64,000 bases of DNA from Pedobacter steynii (GCF_001721645.1 NZ_CP017141.1:310001-374000); one strand, 5' to 3'; positions 1 through 9,836 are shown, counted from the stretch's first letter. Numbers and translations: made by a program. Notes: generated by a model not told the origin, from the letters alone.

Positions 1-48
1 TGTAAATGTCCAGAGCAATCCCGATAAGGTTTCCTTTTGTAGGCTCAT
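1..48 (-). CDS. Start of a probable polysaccharide flippase (partial, runs off left edge)
   Basis: Only the first 16 codons are in the window, reading MSLQKETLSGLLWTFT from an ATG at 48. A short polar start followed by SGLLWTF is typical of the N-terminus of Wzx/MATE-type lipopolysaccharide or O-antigen flippases in this phylum. The position, 42 bp downstream of the acyltransferase in the same direction and inside an exopolysaccharide operon, fits a flippase. The call rests on 16 residues and on context, so it is tentative. Confidence 0.45.
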   Translation of the reverse strand, partial: MSLQKETLSGLLWTFT

Positions 49-90
49 GATGATGATTGGTCCCGCGGCTTCGGATAATTTTGCCTTTTT

Positions 91-1092
91 TTATTTTTGC
101 AAAGAGCTGGAATATCTCTGCCCCTGAATTCTGTAATTCCTTAAAAACTGAAGAACCGGCTTTTCCAAAAACCTGGTAACCAGCCATGCCAGCGTAACAA
201 TCAGCACCATAGTGATGAATATCACCAGGTATTCATTACCGATATACGGCTCCATTTTTCTCATCAATACAAAGCCAATATTCTGATGAAGCAGGTACAG
301 GGAATAAGAGATGTAACCAAGGAATATAAAGGGTCTCCAACTGAAGAATTTAAGCTGATCGTATACAAACAGATAAAACAACAAAAAGATGAAAACAAAC
401 ACATAAAAAAGGGTTAACCCCGGGTGTGTCAATACTGCTGCAAGAAAGCAAAAACCGATTAACACATGCTCATGCCAGTCTCCTTTGGCAAATTTGATCT
501 GGTAAAAGAGAATCCCCGCCATAAAGAACATGCCATATTCAAGATTCAGAAAGTAGGCCCCGAACGGAAGTTTAAACAAGGTGTTAAACAACATCAGGCT
601 CAACCAAACCAGGGCAATCGTACGGACCTTATTTAACCAGCCCAGCTGAAACAGCAGCCCCATGCTCACGTAAAAGAACAATTCGGGAATCAGCGACCAG
701 TATACCCCATCTATATTTTTTATATTGAACGCTCCCTGGATCATCGTCAGGTTCATCAGGAATACCGCAGCCGACTGGCTTTCTATCCCCGGATCCCGGG
801 CCAGGCCTACCACCAGAAAAGTCAGAATCATACAGATCCAATAAGTCGGATATAATCTGGAAAAGCGTTTATAGGCAAAATCCCGGATACATGTTTTTCC
901 CTGAAGCGACATAAAAATCACAAATCCGCTAATGATAAAGAATAATTCTACACCATACTGACCGATATTCCAATCGTATTTTGAGGGATAATCATGACCA
1001 AAATTCAACCTGAATTTAGCCGTATAATGGAACAGCACAACATTCAATGCTGCAATCCCCCTTAAAACATCGAGTTCTTTTACACGTACCAT
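91..1092 (-). CDS. Acyltransferase 3 family membrane protein
   Basis: 333-residue polytopic membrane protein of the acyltransferase-3 family (OafA/YrhL type), which transfers acyl groups, usually acetyl, to extracytoplasmic sugars. The N-terminus VKELDVLRGIAALNVVLFHY carries the family's R-G-(I/L)-A-A and catalytic-type His signature. FFIISGFVIF and ARDPGIE-like loops follow, and about ten hydrophobic segments run to the C-terminus, with YSLYLLHQN near residue 270 as usual. The length matches the family without an SGNH domain. It lies 11 bp after the nucleotide-sugar dehydrogenase, so it probably decorates the polysaccharide made by this operon. The exact substrate cannot be read. Confidence 0.9.
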   Translation of the reverse strand: MVRVKELDVLRGIAALNVVLFHYTAKFRLNFGHDYPSKYDWNIGQYGVELFFIISGFVIFMSLQGKTCIRDFAYKRFSRLYPTYWICMILTFLVVGLARDPGIESQSAAVFLMNLTMIQGAFNIKNIDGVYWSLIPELFFYVSMGLLFQLGWLNKVRTIALVWLSLMLFNTLFKLPFGAYFLNLEYGMFFMAGILFYQIKFAKGDWHEHVLIGFCFLAAVLTHPGLTLFYVFVFIFLLFYLFVYDQLKFFSWRPFIFLGYISYSLYLLHQNIGFVLMRKMEPYIGNEYLVIFITMVLIVTLAWLVTRFLEKPVLQFLRNYRIQGQRYSSSLQK

Positions 1093-1103
1093 ATTCCGGG
1101 GTA

Positions 1104-2402
1104 TTACAGTCGCATATTGACCAGTTTGTCAGGCAATAGCGATTTTAAATCATAAACGATGGTTTGCGCATTACACATCGCCGAAATGTCGATATCCTTA
1201 AATTTGCGGTGTGCTACGGCAAGGATAATCGCATCGTATTTCCTGGTTTTCGATTCTCCGTTCTGACAGATCACCCCATATTCACGTTCCACCTGAGCGG
1301 GATCTGCCCAGGGATCGTGGATCACCACCTGTATATTGTATTCGCGGAGCCTCCTTACGATATCAATGACTTTGGTATTCCTCACATCAGGACAATTCTC
1401 CTTAAAAGTGAAACCCAGGATCAGCACCTGGCAATCCACCATTTTTCTGGTGGCCACGATACGTTTCACCAGTTCATCGGCAATGTACCTGCCCATCCGG
1501 TCATTGATCCGCCTTCCAGCCAGGATGATTTCCGGATAATACCCCTGCTCCTGTGCCTTTTGCGCCAGATAATAAGGATCTACACCAATACAATGGCCGC
1601 CAACCAGGCCGGGCTGAAATTTCATAAAATTCCATTTGGTACCTGCCGCTTTGAGTACTTCAGTAGTATCAATTCCTAATTTGTTAAAGATCATGGCCAG
1701 TTCATTTACAAAAGCAATGTTAATGTCGCGCTGTGCATTTTCAATAACTTTAGCTGCTTCGGCCACCTTTATAGAAGATGCTTTATAGGTTCCGGCCATG
1801 ATGACTGAACCATACAGGTTATTGATTATTTCTGCAGATTCAGGTGTGGAACCGGAAGTGATTTTCAGAATCTGGGACACCGTATGTTCCTTGTCTCCGG
1901 GGTTTATCCGTTCTGGTGAATAGCCCACAAAAAAGTCGCTGTTGAACTTTAATCCGGAAACCTTTTCCAGTACCGGAATACATTCTTCCTCCGTTGCCCC
2001 TGGATATACCGTAGATTCATAGATAACGATATCTTCCGCTTTCAGTACCCGGCCTATAGTCTTGCTCGCTTTCAGCAGGGCCCCCATATCCGGACGGTTG
2101 TTCTTGTCTACCGGTGTAGGAACAGTGACAATATACACATTACATTTCCTCAGCATTTCCAGCTCATTGGTACAAAACAAACCTGTCAGGGTGCTGCAAT
2201 CGTTGGTGATGACCTTCATCAGGTCGGCTGCCTCAATTTCCAGCGTATGGTCGTATCCCATTTTCAGGTGGGCGATCCGCTCTACATTGGAATCAAAACC
2301 AAACACCTTATATTTTGCAGCAAAGGTTACCGCCAGCGGTAAACCCACATATCCAAGTCCTACGATTCCAATTTTAATCCCTTTAATTACCGGAGTTACC
2401 AT
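1104..2402 (-). CDS. Nucleotide-sugar 6-dehydrogenase (UDP-GlcNAc/ManNAc dehydrogenase type)
   Basis: 432 residues, full length for the UDP-glucose/GDP-mannose dehydrogenase family, which oxidises C6 of a UDP-sugar to a uronic acid using two NAD+. The Rossmann motif [10 protein letters not shown] is at residues 16-25, the ESTVYPG motif lies mid-protein, and the catalytic Cys region reads [12 protein letters not shown]. The C-terminal domain has the [15 protein letters not shown] signature. That form resembles the WecC/TviB branch acting on UDP-N-acetylhexosamines more than UDP-glucose dehydrogenase. It follows the NusG-like gene by 6 bp and probably supplies an acidic sugar for the capsule. 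WecC versus TviB substrate is not decided. Confidence 0.88.
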   Translation of the reverse strand: MVTPVIKGIKIGIVGLGYVGLPLAVTFAAKYKVFGFDSNVERIAHLKMGYDHTLEIEAADLMKVITNDCSTLTGLFCTNELEMLRKCNVYIVTVPTPVDKNNRPDMGALLKASKTIGRVLKAEDIVIYESTVYPGATEEECIPVLEKVSGLKFNSDFFVGYSPERINPGDKEHTVSQILKITSGSTPESAEIINNLYGSVIMAGTYKASSIKVAEAAKVIENAQRDINIAFVNELAMIFNKLGIDTTEVLKAAGTKWNFMKFQPGLVGGHCIGVDPYYLAQKAQEQGYYPEIILAGRRINDRMGRYIADELVKRIVATRKMVDCQVLILGFTFKENCPDVRNTKVIDIVRRLREYNIQVVIHDPWADPAQVEREYGVICQNGESKTRKYDAIILAVAHRKFKDIDISAMCNAQTIVYDLKSLLPDKLVNMRL

Positions 2403-2408
2403 ATCCTA

Positions 2409-2936
2409 TTAATTAATGAGTTCCAGGTCTTCTATATTCACATCGGTAAGCAGTACACAGTTCAGGCTATCAATCACCACCATCACGCTTTTTTGTCTGA
2501 GTTTAATGACCTGCCCTTCTTTATTGTTCATCAATCCTTCTTTAATCTTTACCCGATCGCCCACTTCCAGCTGTTGAAGATCTACTACCTCTACATCTGG
2601 AAATGCATCAATACATTTCCTGATCTCCTCGATCACCACATCCCTTACCTGAGCAGGTCTGCCCATGTAATACACAAAATTCATCACGCCCAATGTGGCC
2701 CTTACTTTGAGCTCTTCTCTTGGATCGATGTACACAAATACATAGGAATTAAATAGGGGCAGCTCTACGTCTTTCATTCTGTCCGCCCATTTATGTCTGA
2801 CTCTTTTAAGAGGACAATAACTGTTGATTCCCTGTAGTTTAAGCAATTCATCAACTTTTTTTTCCCATCTCGGGCGGGTGTAAATTACATACCACCTTTT
2901 TGGCGTGTTGAGCCGGATTGAGGATAGACCTTCCAT
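2409..2936 (-). CDS. NusG-family transcription antiterminator (UpxY/RfaH-like)
   Basis: 175 residues. The N-terminal NGN domain begins WYVIYTRPRWEKKVDELL and includes FNSYVFVYID. A KOW motif follows near residues 123-150 (VGDRVKIKEGLMNNKEGQV). This is the specialised NusG paralogue found in capsule loci of this phylum, where it rides on RNA polymerase to prevent early termination across long polysaccharide operons. It normally sits first in the operon. Here the export and kinase genes lie upstream, separated by 179 bp (2937-3115), so it may start its own transcript serving the genes to its left. The gap holds a short inverted repeat (ACCGG/CCGGT, 3057-3074) and no ORF. Confidence 0.88.
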   Translation of the reverse strand: MEGLSSIRLNTPKRWYVIYTRPRWEKKVDELLKLQGINSYCPLKRVRHKWADRMKDVELPLFNSYVFVYIDPREELKVRATLGVMNFVYYMGRPAQVRDVVIEEIRKCIDAFPDVEVVDLQQLEVGDRVKIKEGLMNNKEGQVIKLRQKSVMVVIDSLNCVLLTDVNIEDLELIN

Positions 2937-3115
2937 AATTTTATTTTTGAGAAATGTTAATAGACTGAAGGTTTAATACGGCTTCGCCCCCTCACTTACA
3001 TGATGTTTCGTGTTTTCAGGAAAATCTTCGTATCACCCCTTTATTTTTTAGCATCTACCGGAACAATTACCGGTCTTTCACCATGCCCAACGCACATTTT
3101 AACCTTATTCTTCAG

Positions 3116-5410
3116 TTATGCTGAGTATGCATATCTGCCATATTTGTACGCATTTTTATTCCCCTTCCCTGCATCATTAAGCACAATCATTGGATTTTTA
3201 AGCCGGCCGTTTTCACAGATTTCTTCAAATATCGCCAGGTCTTCTTTCTGGGTATAATTATACCGGACCAGGTAAATGCTGGAATCCGCAAACTCAGCAA
3301 TGGTAAAAGCATCTGCAACATAACCCACCGGTGAAGTATCGACAATCACATAATCAAACCGCTCTCTGAGCTCCATAAACAGTATTTTTAGTTTAGGGCT
3401 CATTAGAATTTCTGAAGGGCTGTCTGAAATTTCGCCACATCCAATCACAGACAAGTGTTCAGATTGCGGTACTTTGATCAGAATGTCATCCACCCTCAGG
3501 TTTTCAGATTTGAGATAATCTGATAAACCTGTTTTGCTCTGCAGTTTCATGCTGTTCAGCAGATCCGGTTTACGCAGATCAAATTCAAGGATAACCACCT
3601 TTTTATTAATTAAAGACAAGGTGATGCCCAGGTTAATGCTAAAAAAGGTCTTCCCTTCTCCTTTTGAAGTGGAGGTGACCATCAACACCTTGTTGTGCCG
3701 GCTCATATCCATAAAGTGAAGGTTAGAACGGATATACCTGAACAGCTCGGAAATGGTATTGCTCTGGTTTTTATGCACCACAATAGATTCTCCAATTGCT
3801 TTATGGCTCAGTTCTCCAAGAATTTTTCCGTTTGCCGCAATATATTGCACATCATAAATATCTTTTACTTTATTGTTTAGTTTCTCTTTCAGGTAAATGA
3901 CCGAAAAGGGAATGGTCAGACCGGCCATTATGCTGAGCATATAGATCAGCTGCACTTTAGGTTTCGCAGGAATCGGGTTGTAAGCAGGCTTATCAATCAG
4001 CTTAGAAGTAGGAATTGTAGCCGATAAAGAAAGTTCCGTTTCTTCTCTTTTCTGAAGCAGGTATTGATAAAGGGTGGTTTTCACACTTTGCTCCCGGCTT
4101 CTTTCCAAAAGCCCCCGTTCCATCACCGGCACATGACTTAACCGGTTCTCAAACTGAGAAGTTTTGCTGCTCAGTTTATTTCTTTCCAGCGTAAGGCCTC
4201 TTCTGATCATCGTCAGGTTTTCCAGCAGGCTTCTTTTAAGGCCGCTCAATTGTTCAGTCAGACTGACCACCAGAGGGTTATTTACGCTATTGTTCCGCAG
4301 CAGTCTTTCTCTTTCAATCTGCAGGTTATTGTATTTATCTGTCAGGTTTTGTAGGGTCGGATCTTTCAATCCAAGCGTGGTAGGTACCAGTTCAAAAGTG
4401 CTGTTTCCACCTTTCAGGTAATTGATGATAGATTGTACCAGGCTCAGCTGTACTTCGCTTGAGGCCAGCTGTTCGTTGTAATTTCCTGAAGACTGCAGGT
4501 TCATCTGCGCATCAGCACTTAGTTCAGTGATCCTGTTGTCCCTTTTATAATTCTCGACATCCTGTTCTACCCCGGACAGGTTTTTAGTGAGGTATTTCAA
4601 CTTACCATCAATAAATTTAATGGTATTTAAGGCCATGACATTCTTATTATTGACATTTTCCCTATTGTACCTGGAAATCAATGCTTCCAAAATGTCCATT
4701 CCCCTTTGCGGGATCACATCCATTAAACTCAGCACCACAGTATTTGCATCCTTAATCACCGGCAGCACCGTTAATCCAGTGGTGCTGTAGGCTTGTGACA
4801 GTTGGCGCAGGTCAACGAATCTGAACTGAATGACCTGATCAGATACTTTAAATGCAGGGCCTTTTACAACCGTTATATTGAACTGAGAACGGGAAATGGC
4901 ATAGCCAAAATTGTAAATGGTCCTTTTACCATTTTCATTTAAAATAAACTGATCTTTATTGAGGATGGTCAGACTTAGCTTTTGACGGTAAGCCTGGTCG
5001 TTGTTTTTCCCTACGCGAACCACTACCGGCAGGGTCTTCCCATACAATTCCTGATTCCGGAATGTCAGCTCATAGAAATAACTCAGCTCCATGTTCAGGT
5101 CTTTTAATACCCCATAGATCAAATCCCTGGAACGCATCACCTCCATCTCATCGATCACCGTTTTGGAGCTCCGGAACATGTTCAGGTCGCTAAATGCCGT
5201 TCCCTTTAATAGCCCATCCCCTTTTGCATCATCCTGAACAAGTAAGGTGCTGCTTACTTTATATTTTGGCGCTGTCATTTGCAGGTACAGCCAGGCGGCT
5301 CCCAGACTTAAGATCAGTGCAATAACAAAGAAATGCCAATATTTCACATATTTCATCGCCTGTGCAATAATGCCGGGATTATTGATTGGAACTTGTTTAT
5401 GGTAAGCCAT
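3116..5410 (-). CDS. Polysaccharide biosynthesis tyrosine autokinase (Wzc-like)
   Basis: Inner-membrane co-polymerase/kinase controlling export and chain length of exopolysaccharide. An N-terminal Wzz domain has a first transmembrane helix (WHFFVIALILSLGAAWLYL) and a coiled-coil periplasmic part. A second helix (VQLIYMLSIMAGLTIPFSV) precedes the cytoplasmic BY-kinase. Walker A reads SKGEGKT near residue 590, a Walker A' region reads VVILEFDLRKPD, and Walker B reads VIVDTSP. The C-terminus carries four Tyr in the last 12 residues, the usual autophosphorylation cluster. Length about 764 residues is normal. I chose the ATG at 5410; an in-frame GTG at 5437 would overlap the upstream gene's stop. 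Confidence 0.93.
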   Translation of the reverse strand: MAYHKQVPINNPGIIAQAMKYVKYWHFFVIALILSLGAAWLYLQMTAPKYKVSSTLLVQDDAKGDGLLKGTAFSDLNMFRSSKTVIDEMEVMRSRDLIYGVLKDLNMELSYFYELTFRNQELYGKTLPVVVRVGKNNDQAYRQKLSLTILNKDQFILNENGKRTIYNFGYAISRSQFNITVVKGPAFKVSDQVIQFRFVDLRQLSQAYSTTGLTVLPVIKDANTVVLSLMDVIPQRGMDILEALISRYNRENVNNKNVMALNTIKFIDGKLKYLTKNLSGVEQDVENYKRDNRITELSADAQMNLQSSGNYNEQLASSEVQLSLVQSIINYLKGGNSTFELVPTTLGLKDPTLQNLTDKYNNLQIERERLLRNNSVNNPLVVSLTEQLSGLKRSLLENLTMIRRGLTLERNKLSSKTSQFENRLSHVPVMERGLLERSREQSVKTTLYQYLLQKREETELSLSATIPTSKLIDKPAYNPIPAKPKVQLIYMLSIMAGLTIPFSVIYLKEKLNNKVKDIYDVQYIAANGKILGELSHKAIGESIVVHKNQSNTISELFRYIRSNLHFMDMSRHNKVLMVTSTSKGEGKTFFSINLGITLSLINKKVVILEFDLRKPDLLNSMKLQSKTGLSDYLKSENLRVDDILIKVPQSEHLSVIGCGEISDSPSEILMSPKLKILFMELRERFDYVIVDTSPVGYVADAFTIAEFADSSIYLVRYNYTQKEDLAIFEEICENGRLKNPMIVLNDAGKGNKNAYKYGRYAYSA

Positions 5411-5438
5411 GACAATAGATTTAAGAAATGAAATCACA

Positions 5439-6200
5439 TTACTTTAAAAGTGTAGCCGCTAAAACAGCCACTGCAGAGATCGTAGCCACCACTAAAGGCA
5501 TCAACCTGTTGTTATTGCTGACTTCGACCGATTTGGCTTTATCAGGCTCTACATAAATCACATCGTTCTGTTTCAGATAGAAATAGGGGGAGCTCAATAC
5601 ATCCTGCCTGTTCAGGTTGATGCGCTCCATGATACGCCTTCCGTCCTCTTCTCTGATCAGCAGGACATTTTCCCTTTTACCATATGCGGTCATATCACCC
5701 GCCAATCCCAGTGCTTCCAGGAGGTTTATCTTTTCATTGCTCACCGTGAACGTGGAGGGGTGGTTCACCTCCCCGATTACCGTCACCCGGAAATTCAGAA
5801 ATTTGATATTTACGATTGCATTCTTGACATACTTGTTGAGTTGAGCTTCGATCAGCTTCTGAGCCTGATTAATTGTAAGTCCCTGTACAGGAACCAGTCC
5901 GAGTACGGGAAACTTAATACTTCCCACTTCATTTACCCGATACCCTTCCCTTTCATATACCCCGTTTACCGTTTGGTTAACCGGCTGTGAGGCAAACAGC
6001 ACATTCGATTCCGGACTCGTGCTATTTACGGTAACCGAGAGGATATCATTCTGAAGAATAGTTGGTTCTCCATTATTCAAGATCTTGGAATAAGGTTCCT
6101 TTTTAGAATCCAGATCACTGAAATAGACTAAATTTCTTTGTCTCGAACAGCTACTTAATGTAATTACCATTAAGTAACACACTACAAGTTTTAGATTCAT
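5439..6200 (-). CDS. Polysaccharide export outer-membrane lipoprotein (Wza-like, SLBB)
   Basis: About 253 residues. A signal peptide ends in the lipobox LSSC near residue 19, so the protein is probably lipidated and sorted to the outer membrane. A Poly_export domain (NDILSVTVNSTSPESN...) is followed by an SLBB segment (VTVIGEVNHPSTFTV..., with LGLAGDMTAYGKRENVLLIR) and a C-terminal hydrophobic helix (MPLVVATISAVAVLAATLL). It forms the export channel partner of the kinase 28 bp downstream. The ATG at 6200 is preferred over an upstream TTG at 6209. This appears to be the first gene of the exopolysaccharide operon; the next gene upstream is divergent. Confidence 0.92.
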   Translation of the reverse strand: MNLKLVVCYLMVITLSSCSRQRNLVYFSDLDSKKEPYSKILNNGEPTILQNDILSVTVNSTSPESNVLFASQPVNQTVNGVYEREGYRVNEVGSIKFPVLGLVPVQGLTINQAQKLIEAQLNKYVKNAIVNIKFLNFRVTVIGEVNHPSTFTVSNEKINLLEALGLAGDMTAYGKRENVLLIREEDGRRIMERINLNRQDVLSSPYFYLKQNDVIYVEPDKAKSVEVSNNNRLMPLVVATISAVAVLAATLLK

Positions 6201-6330
6201 AAAATACAATTTAAATTAAACACAAGTAAATGTTTGATTAAATATTACAAGATGAATTTACTAACTAATTATAGCGTATAAATGGCCTTCAACCCAATTG
6301 TGAAGCCACTTGTAGAACTTTCTCATTCCG

Positions 6331-6348
6331 TTTCACACATGTGAGAAA
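6331..6348. promoter_or_regulatory. Operator-like palindrome between divergent genes
   Basis: The 18-bp sequence TTTCACACATGTGAGAAA is palindromic except at one symmetric pair. It lies between the exopolysaccharide operon start (6200, minus) and the secreted protein (6397, plus). Its position suggests a regulator site, but no second copy was found nearby. Confidence 0.35.
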
Positions 6349-6396
6349 TATTTTATACATGTGGTATCAATTTTGATGACAGCTACAGAAACTCCC

Positions 6397-6924
6397 ATGA
6401 ATAAAATCATTCTATCGGCCTTCCTGCTACTCCTGACTTTTAACTGTATTGCTCAAAAAGATGCCGGCATTAAAGCACTGTTATCTAAAAACGGGGAACT
6501 GTCTCTTCCTGTGCAGGTAAAAACCCTGAATAAGGAATTGAAAGTAAAACCTGTGGTCACAAGTGATGATACCTATGGTGATGAGTATACCTGGAATACC
6601 CCTGAGGGACTTTCATTTTCCGGTTTAGTGAGCGCAGACAAGACCTCTTCTGTGATTTTCTTAAAAGCAGCAAAAGGAAAAGTTTTAGGCGGTTTGCCTT
6701 ATGGTTTAACATTGAATGGCAGTACTTTAAAAGACTGTGAAAGCAAATTCAAAACCAATATCCTCGAAAAGCAAAAGCTCAATCCTGTTGACAATCCGGG
6801 AGAAACAAGCAGTTTCATTTTAAAGGTAAAAAAAGGGATATACTATATCCATCTTGCATTTGATGCACAGCTAAAACTGGAGCAAATTACCCTTGCTACC
6901 GTTAATCTTGACGCCGCCGGTTAG
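6397..6924 (+). CDS. Secreted hypothetical protein
   Basis: 175 residues from the ATG at 6397, which starts a clear signal peptide (MNKIILSAFLLLLTFNCIAQ) with a probable cleavage site after CIAQ. Upstream in-frame GTG (6361) and ATG (6376) codons would put polar residues before the signal, so they are less likely. The mature part is a small soluble domain with no Cys and alternating beta-like stretches (TSSVIFLKAAKGKVLGGLPYGL; SSFILKVKKGIYYIHLAF). I do not recognise the family. It is divergent from the exopolysaccharide operon and convergent with the DUF6266 gene, so it is probably monocistronic. Confidence 0.7.
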   Translation: MNKIILSAFLLLLTFNCIAQKDAGIKALLSKNGELSLPVQVKTLNKELKVKPVVTSDDTYGDEYTWNTPEGLSFSGLVSADKTSSVIFLKAAKGKVLGGLPYGLTLNGSTLKDCESKFKTNILEKQKLNPVDNPGETSSFILKVKKGIYYIHLAFDAQLKLEQITLATVNLDAAG

Positions 6925-6964
6925 TACTTTTTAAGGCCGGAGGTCCGGTTAATACATTTTGAGC

Positions 6965-7792
6965 TTAACCGGGCTTCCCTGGCAGGTGTTCGAGCTTTTG
7001 TTTGAGCGCCTGATACTCTGTTTCCAGATTCCGGAAGGATTTGGTGGTCAGCTGAGCTACAATACGCAGGTCGAGAATTCTGAAGTATGCTGCTGAAACC
7101 TGATCAAACCTGGTTTTTAATGCCTGATACTGTTCCCTTTTCAGCTTTTCTTTAGAACTTTCCATCTCCCCGTTGAAATTCCCCAGATATACACTATTGG
7201 AAATTTGCTTTCCATCTGCGGACTTGAAGCAGATATATGCTTCCAGTTGTTGGCTCAGGTCTTCCTCAGAAATGGCAAAAAAATGACTTCCTGCATCTCT
7301 TCTGCAGGCATTAATACTACCACTGGATAAACCTTTTAACGGATGACAAATCAGAATCATCACCATATCATGTGGTTTCCCCCCACCGGTATCCCAGCTA
7401 ATTTGCAGCCCGGTTTCTGTCTTTACCATTTTCAAATTTCCTGCAACCGGTAGGTTGCCATAACTCAGTACCACTTTGCTATAATCCACCCTAATATCTG
7501 GGTATTCGCCTTTTAAGGCCTGTTTTTTATTGTAGGAAGTGGCGAGGTTGTGCTGATTTTTAACCGTCCCCCTCGCTTCAATTTCAAAACTGGAATTGAT
7601 AAAAGTAGTCATGGGCTTTAACAGTTTCATGGTCACAGCCATAGCCTGATAATTGGCCAGCTGGTCTTTACTATGTTTAGTGCGTTTGTGACCTATAGTG
7701 CGTGTCACTACTTGTCCATTTAAGATATAGGAAACCAGTTTTCCTACTTTTCCGATAACCGGGCCATGTGGCCCATAAGGCAATAATCCCAT
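6965..7792 (-). CDS. DUF6266 family protein
   Basis: 275 residues with the hallmark N-terminus MGLLPYGPHGPVIGKVGKLV and the ...RTIGHKRTKHSKDQLANYQAM region of DUF6266. This family is almost confined to Bacteroidota and has no known function. No signal peptide or membrane segment is visible. The C-terminal 50 residues are rich in charged residues and look helical, possibly a coiled coil. It stands alone between a convergent secreted protein and the permease. The start is fixed by the conserved MGLL motif. Confidence 0.8.
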   Translation of the reverse strand: MGLLPYGPHGPVIGKVGKLVSYILNGQVVTRTIGHKRTKHSKDQLANYQAMAVTMKLLKPMTTFINSSFEIEARGTVKNQHNLATSYNKKQALKGEYPDIRVDYSKVVLSYGNLPVAGNLKMVKTETGLQISWDTGGGKPHDMVMILICHPLKGLSSGSINACRRDAGSHFFAISEEDLSQQLEAYICFKSADGKQISNSVYLGNFNGEMESSKEKLKREQYQALKTRFDQVSAAYFRILDLRIVAQLTTKSFRNLETEYQALKQKLEHLPGKPG

Positions 7793-8070
7793 AATCTATA
7801 AATTAATTGTTTTAATCTAATTTACAATAAAATTCTCTTTATAACAATACAGGAACTATCATTAATTAAGGTGCTGATGGATTCCCCTGCTAATGAGTTC
7901 CCTATCTTTTCTGCTATCTATATCCTAATAAACAGTGTTGAAAAGGCAATAAGCCGGATAAAGGCCCTAGGAACTCCTATGAGAAGCTGGAGTAAATCCC
8001 ATGAAAGTAGGTATACAACAGACATGCAGCATAACTACTGCCAGCTGGGATTCAGGGGGCGCGAATAAAG
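7793..8070. other. Intergenic stretch without a convincing gene
   Basis: A 65-codon open frame exists on the plus strand (7871-8068), but its composition is not protein-like and no start signal is visible. Apart from AT-rich sequence upstream of the DUF6266 gene I see nothing here. Confidence 0.5.
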
Positions 8071-8112
8071 GAAATAAAAAAGCCTGCGCTTGACCTTCAG
8101 GAAAGCGCAGGC
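8071..8112 (-). terminator. Rho-independent terminator of the permease gene
   Basis: GCCTGCGCTT (8082-8091) pairs perfectly with AAGCGCAGGC (8103-8112) across an 11-nt loop. Read on the minus strand the hairpin is followed by a run of T. It lies 25 bp past the permease stop codon. Confidence 0.85.
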
Positions 8113-8136
8113 ATAAAAAATATAAAATCAGTTATT

Positions 8137-9588
8137 TTAAGCAATCTGTTTCTTCTTTCTTTTCACCAGCAGGTAGCAGATGTATAAAAGCAGGATCCAT
8201 CCGGGAATGAGTTCTACGGAGACTTTCATACCGGTAATCCACATGATGGCTAAAATTCCAATGAGAAAAACCAAACAGATATAGTTCGATAACGGATAAA
8301 CGAAAGAAGGAAACTTGGTCTTCACCTGCTCTTCTTTTTTTCTCTTTCTGAATTTCAAATGAGTAATACTGATCATTAACCAATTGATCATTAAAGAAGA
8401 AACTACCAGTGACATCAGGATTCCCAACGCTTTTTCCGGGATCAGTTTATTAACTACAATACAGATTGCGGCAAAAACACTGGACACCAGAATGGCTTTT
8501 ATCGGTACATGGTTTTTATTCAGTTTCTTTAGGAAAGCAGGTGCATTCCCTTGCTCTGCCAAGCCAAAAAGCATACGGCTATTGCTGTATACACAGCTAT
8601 TGTAAACCGATAATGCGGCCGTTAAAACAATCAGGTTAAGCACATTGGCAATGATACTCGTGAAGTAAATGGTCTTTCCGAACAAGTCAAACTGGAAGCC
8701 TTTTAAGCTTTCAAAAACCATCACAAAAGGACTGCTATCTGTAGTGATGCTTTTCCATGGTGATAAGGAGAACAGGATGACTAATGCACCTACATAGAAA
8801 ATCAGGATGCGATAGATCACCTGATTGGTTGCTTTAGGGATTGTTTTTTCAGGATTTTCTGCTTCCGCAGCGGTGATGCCGATCAATTCCAATCCGCCGA
8901 AAGAAAACATAATCAGCGTAATCGCGGCAAACAATCCTTCAAACCCACCTTTTCCGTCAGAACCAAACCATCCTTTCGCGAAGAAACCGCCATCATTCCA
9001 AAGATTTTGGATGCTTGCTTTTTCACCACCCGTCCCACTCAGTAACAGATAGGCACCAAAAGCAATCATCGCTATGATGGCAACGACTTTGACGATAGAG
9101 AACCAGAATTCCACTTCCCCATAGACTTTAACGGAAGTCAGATTTAAGGCGTTGATGGTCAGGAAAAAGAAAAGGCTGGAAGACCATAAAGGAATTTCCG
9201 GCCACCAGAAATGTACATAGATACCAATGGCTGTCAGCTCCGACATGCTCACCAGGATATAGAGTACCCAATAATTCCAGCCCGAGGCAAAACCTGCAAA
9301 GGGGCCCCAGTATTTATAGGCAAAGTGACTAAAACTTCCTGATACAGGCTCCTGTACTACCATTTCACCCAATTGGCGCATGATAAAAAAAGCAATGATA
9401 CCCGCTAAAGTATATCCTAAAATTACAGAGGGTCCTGCGAGCACTGCTGCCGGCCCGATCCCTAAAAATAAGCCCGTTCCTATGGCACCGCCAAGGGCAA
9501 TTAACTGAATATGTCTGTTTTGCAATCCCCTTACCAGTTTCTGCTCCTCAGGCTTTTGCAGTTCAGATTTTTCGTCTACTTGTTTCAA
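8137..9588 (-). CDS. Amino acid permease (APC superfamily)
   Basis: 483 residues with about twelve hydrophobic segments. The N-terminal signature RHIQLIALGGAIGTGLFLGIG is the substrate-binding first helix of the amino-acid transporter (AAT) branch, related to the AroP, GabP and LysP permeases. The next conserved segment, MRQLGEMVVQEPVSGSFSHFA, and FSFGGLELIGITAAEAENPEKTIPKA are also characteristic. It should be an inner-membrane proton-coupled importer. The substrate cannot be assigned by eye. It is monocistronic with its own terminator. Confidence 0.9.
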   Translation of the reverse strand: MKQVDEKSELQKPEEQKLVRGLQNRHIQLIALGGAIGTGLFLGIGPAAVLAGPSVILGYTLAGIIAFFIMRQLGEMVVQEPVSGSFSHFAYKYWGPFAGFASGWNYWVLYILVSMSELTAIGIYVHFWWPEIPLWSSSLFFFLTINALNLTSVKVYGEVEFWFSIVKVVAIIAMIAFGAYLLLSGTGGEKASIQNLWNDGGFFAKGWFGSDGKGGFEGLFAAITLIMFSFGGLELIGITAAEAENPEKTIPKATNQVIYRILIFYVGALVILFSLSPWKSITTDSSPFVMVFESLKGFQFDLFGKTIYFTSIIANVLNLIVLTAALSVYNSCVYSNSRMLFGLAEQGNAPAFLKKLNKNHVPIKAILVSSVFAAICIVVNKLIPEKALGILMSLVVSSLMINWLMISITHLKFRKRKKEEQVKTKFPSFVYPLSNYICLVFLIGILAIMWITGMKVSVELIPGWILLLYICYLLVKRKKKQIA

Positions 9589-9836
9589 TTTATATCGTAT
9601 TGATTTGATGGCAAAATGAGTAATTCAGCAAAAATGTAAACTTATATTCATATCAGCGATTAAAAGACTAAATAATTTGAGTTGTTTTTATACACATCCA
9701 AAGATGGAATTCATTAGGCCAATACATACACCATTAAATCAAGATATATAGATATCTAGATGTCATGAATTAAAATTTAAAGTCTGGATATGGAAAGTTC
9801 AGGTTTTATGCATCTCCATATTAAATCTTAAAAATT

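Noticed and set aside
7871..8068. 65-codon open frame on the plus strand between DUF6266 and permease genes
   Set aside because: Composition is not protein-like, there is no start signal, and it lies in an otherwise empty gap.
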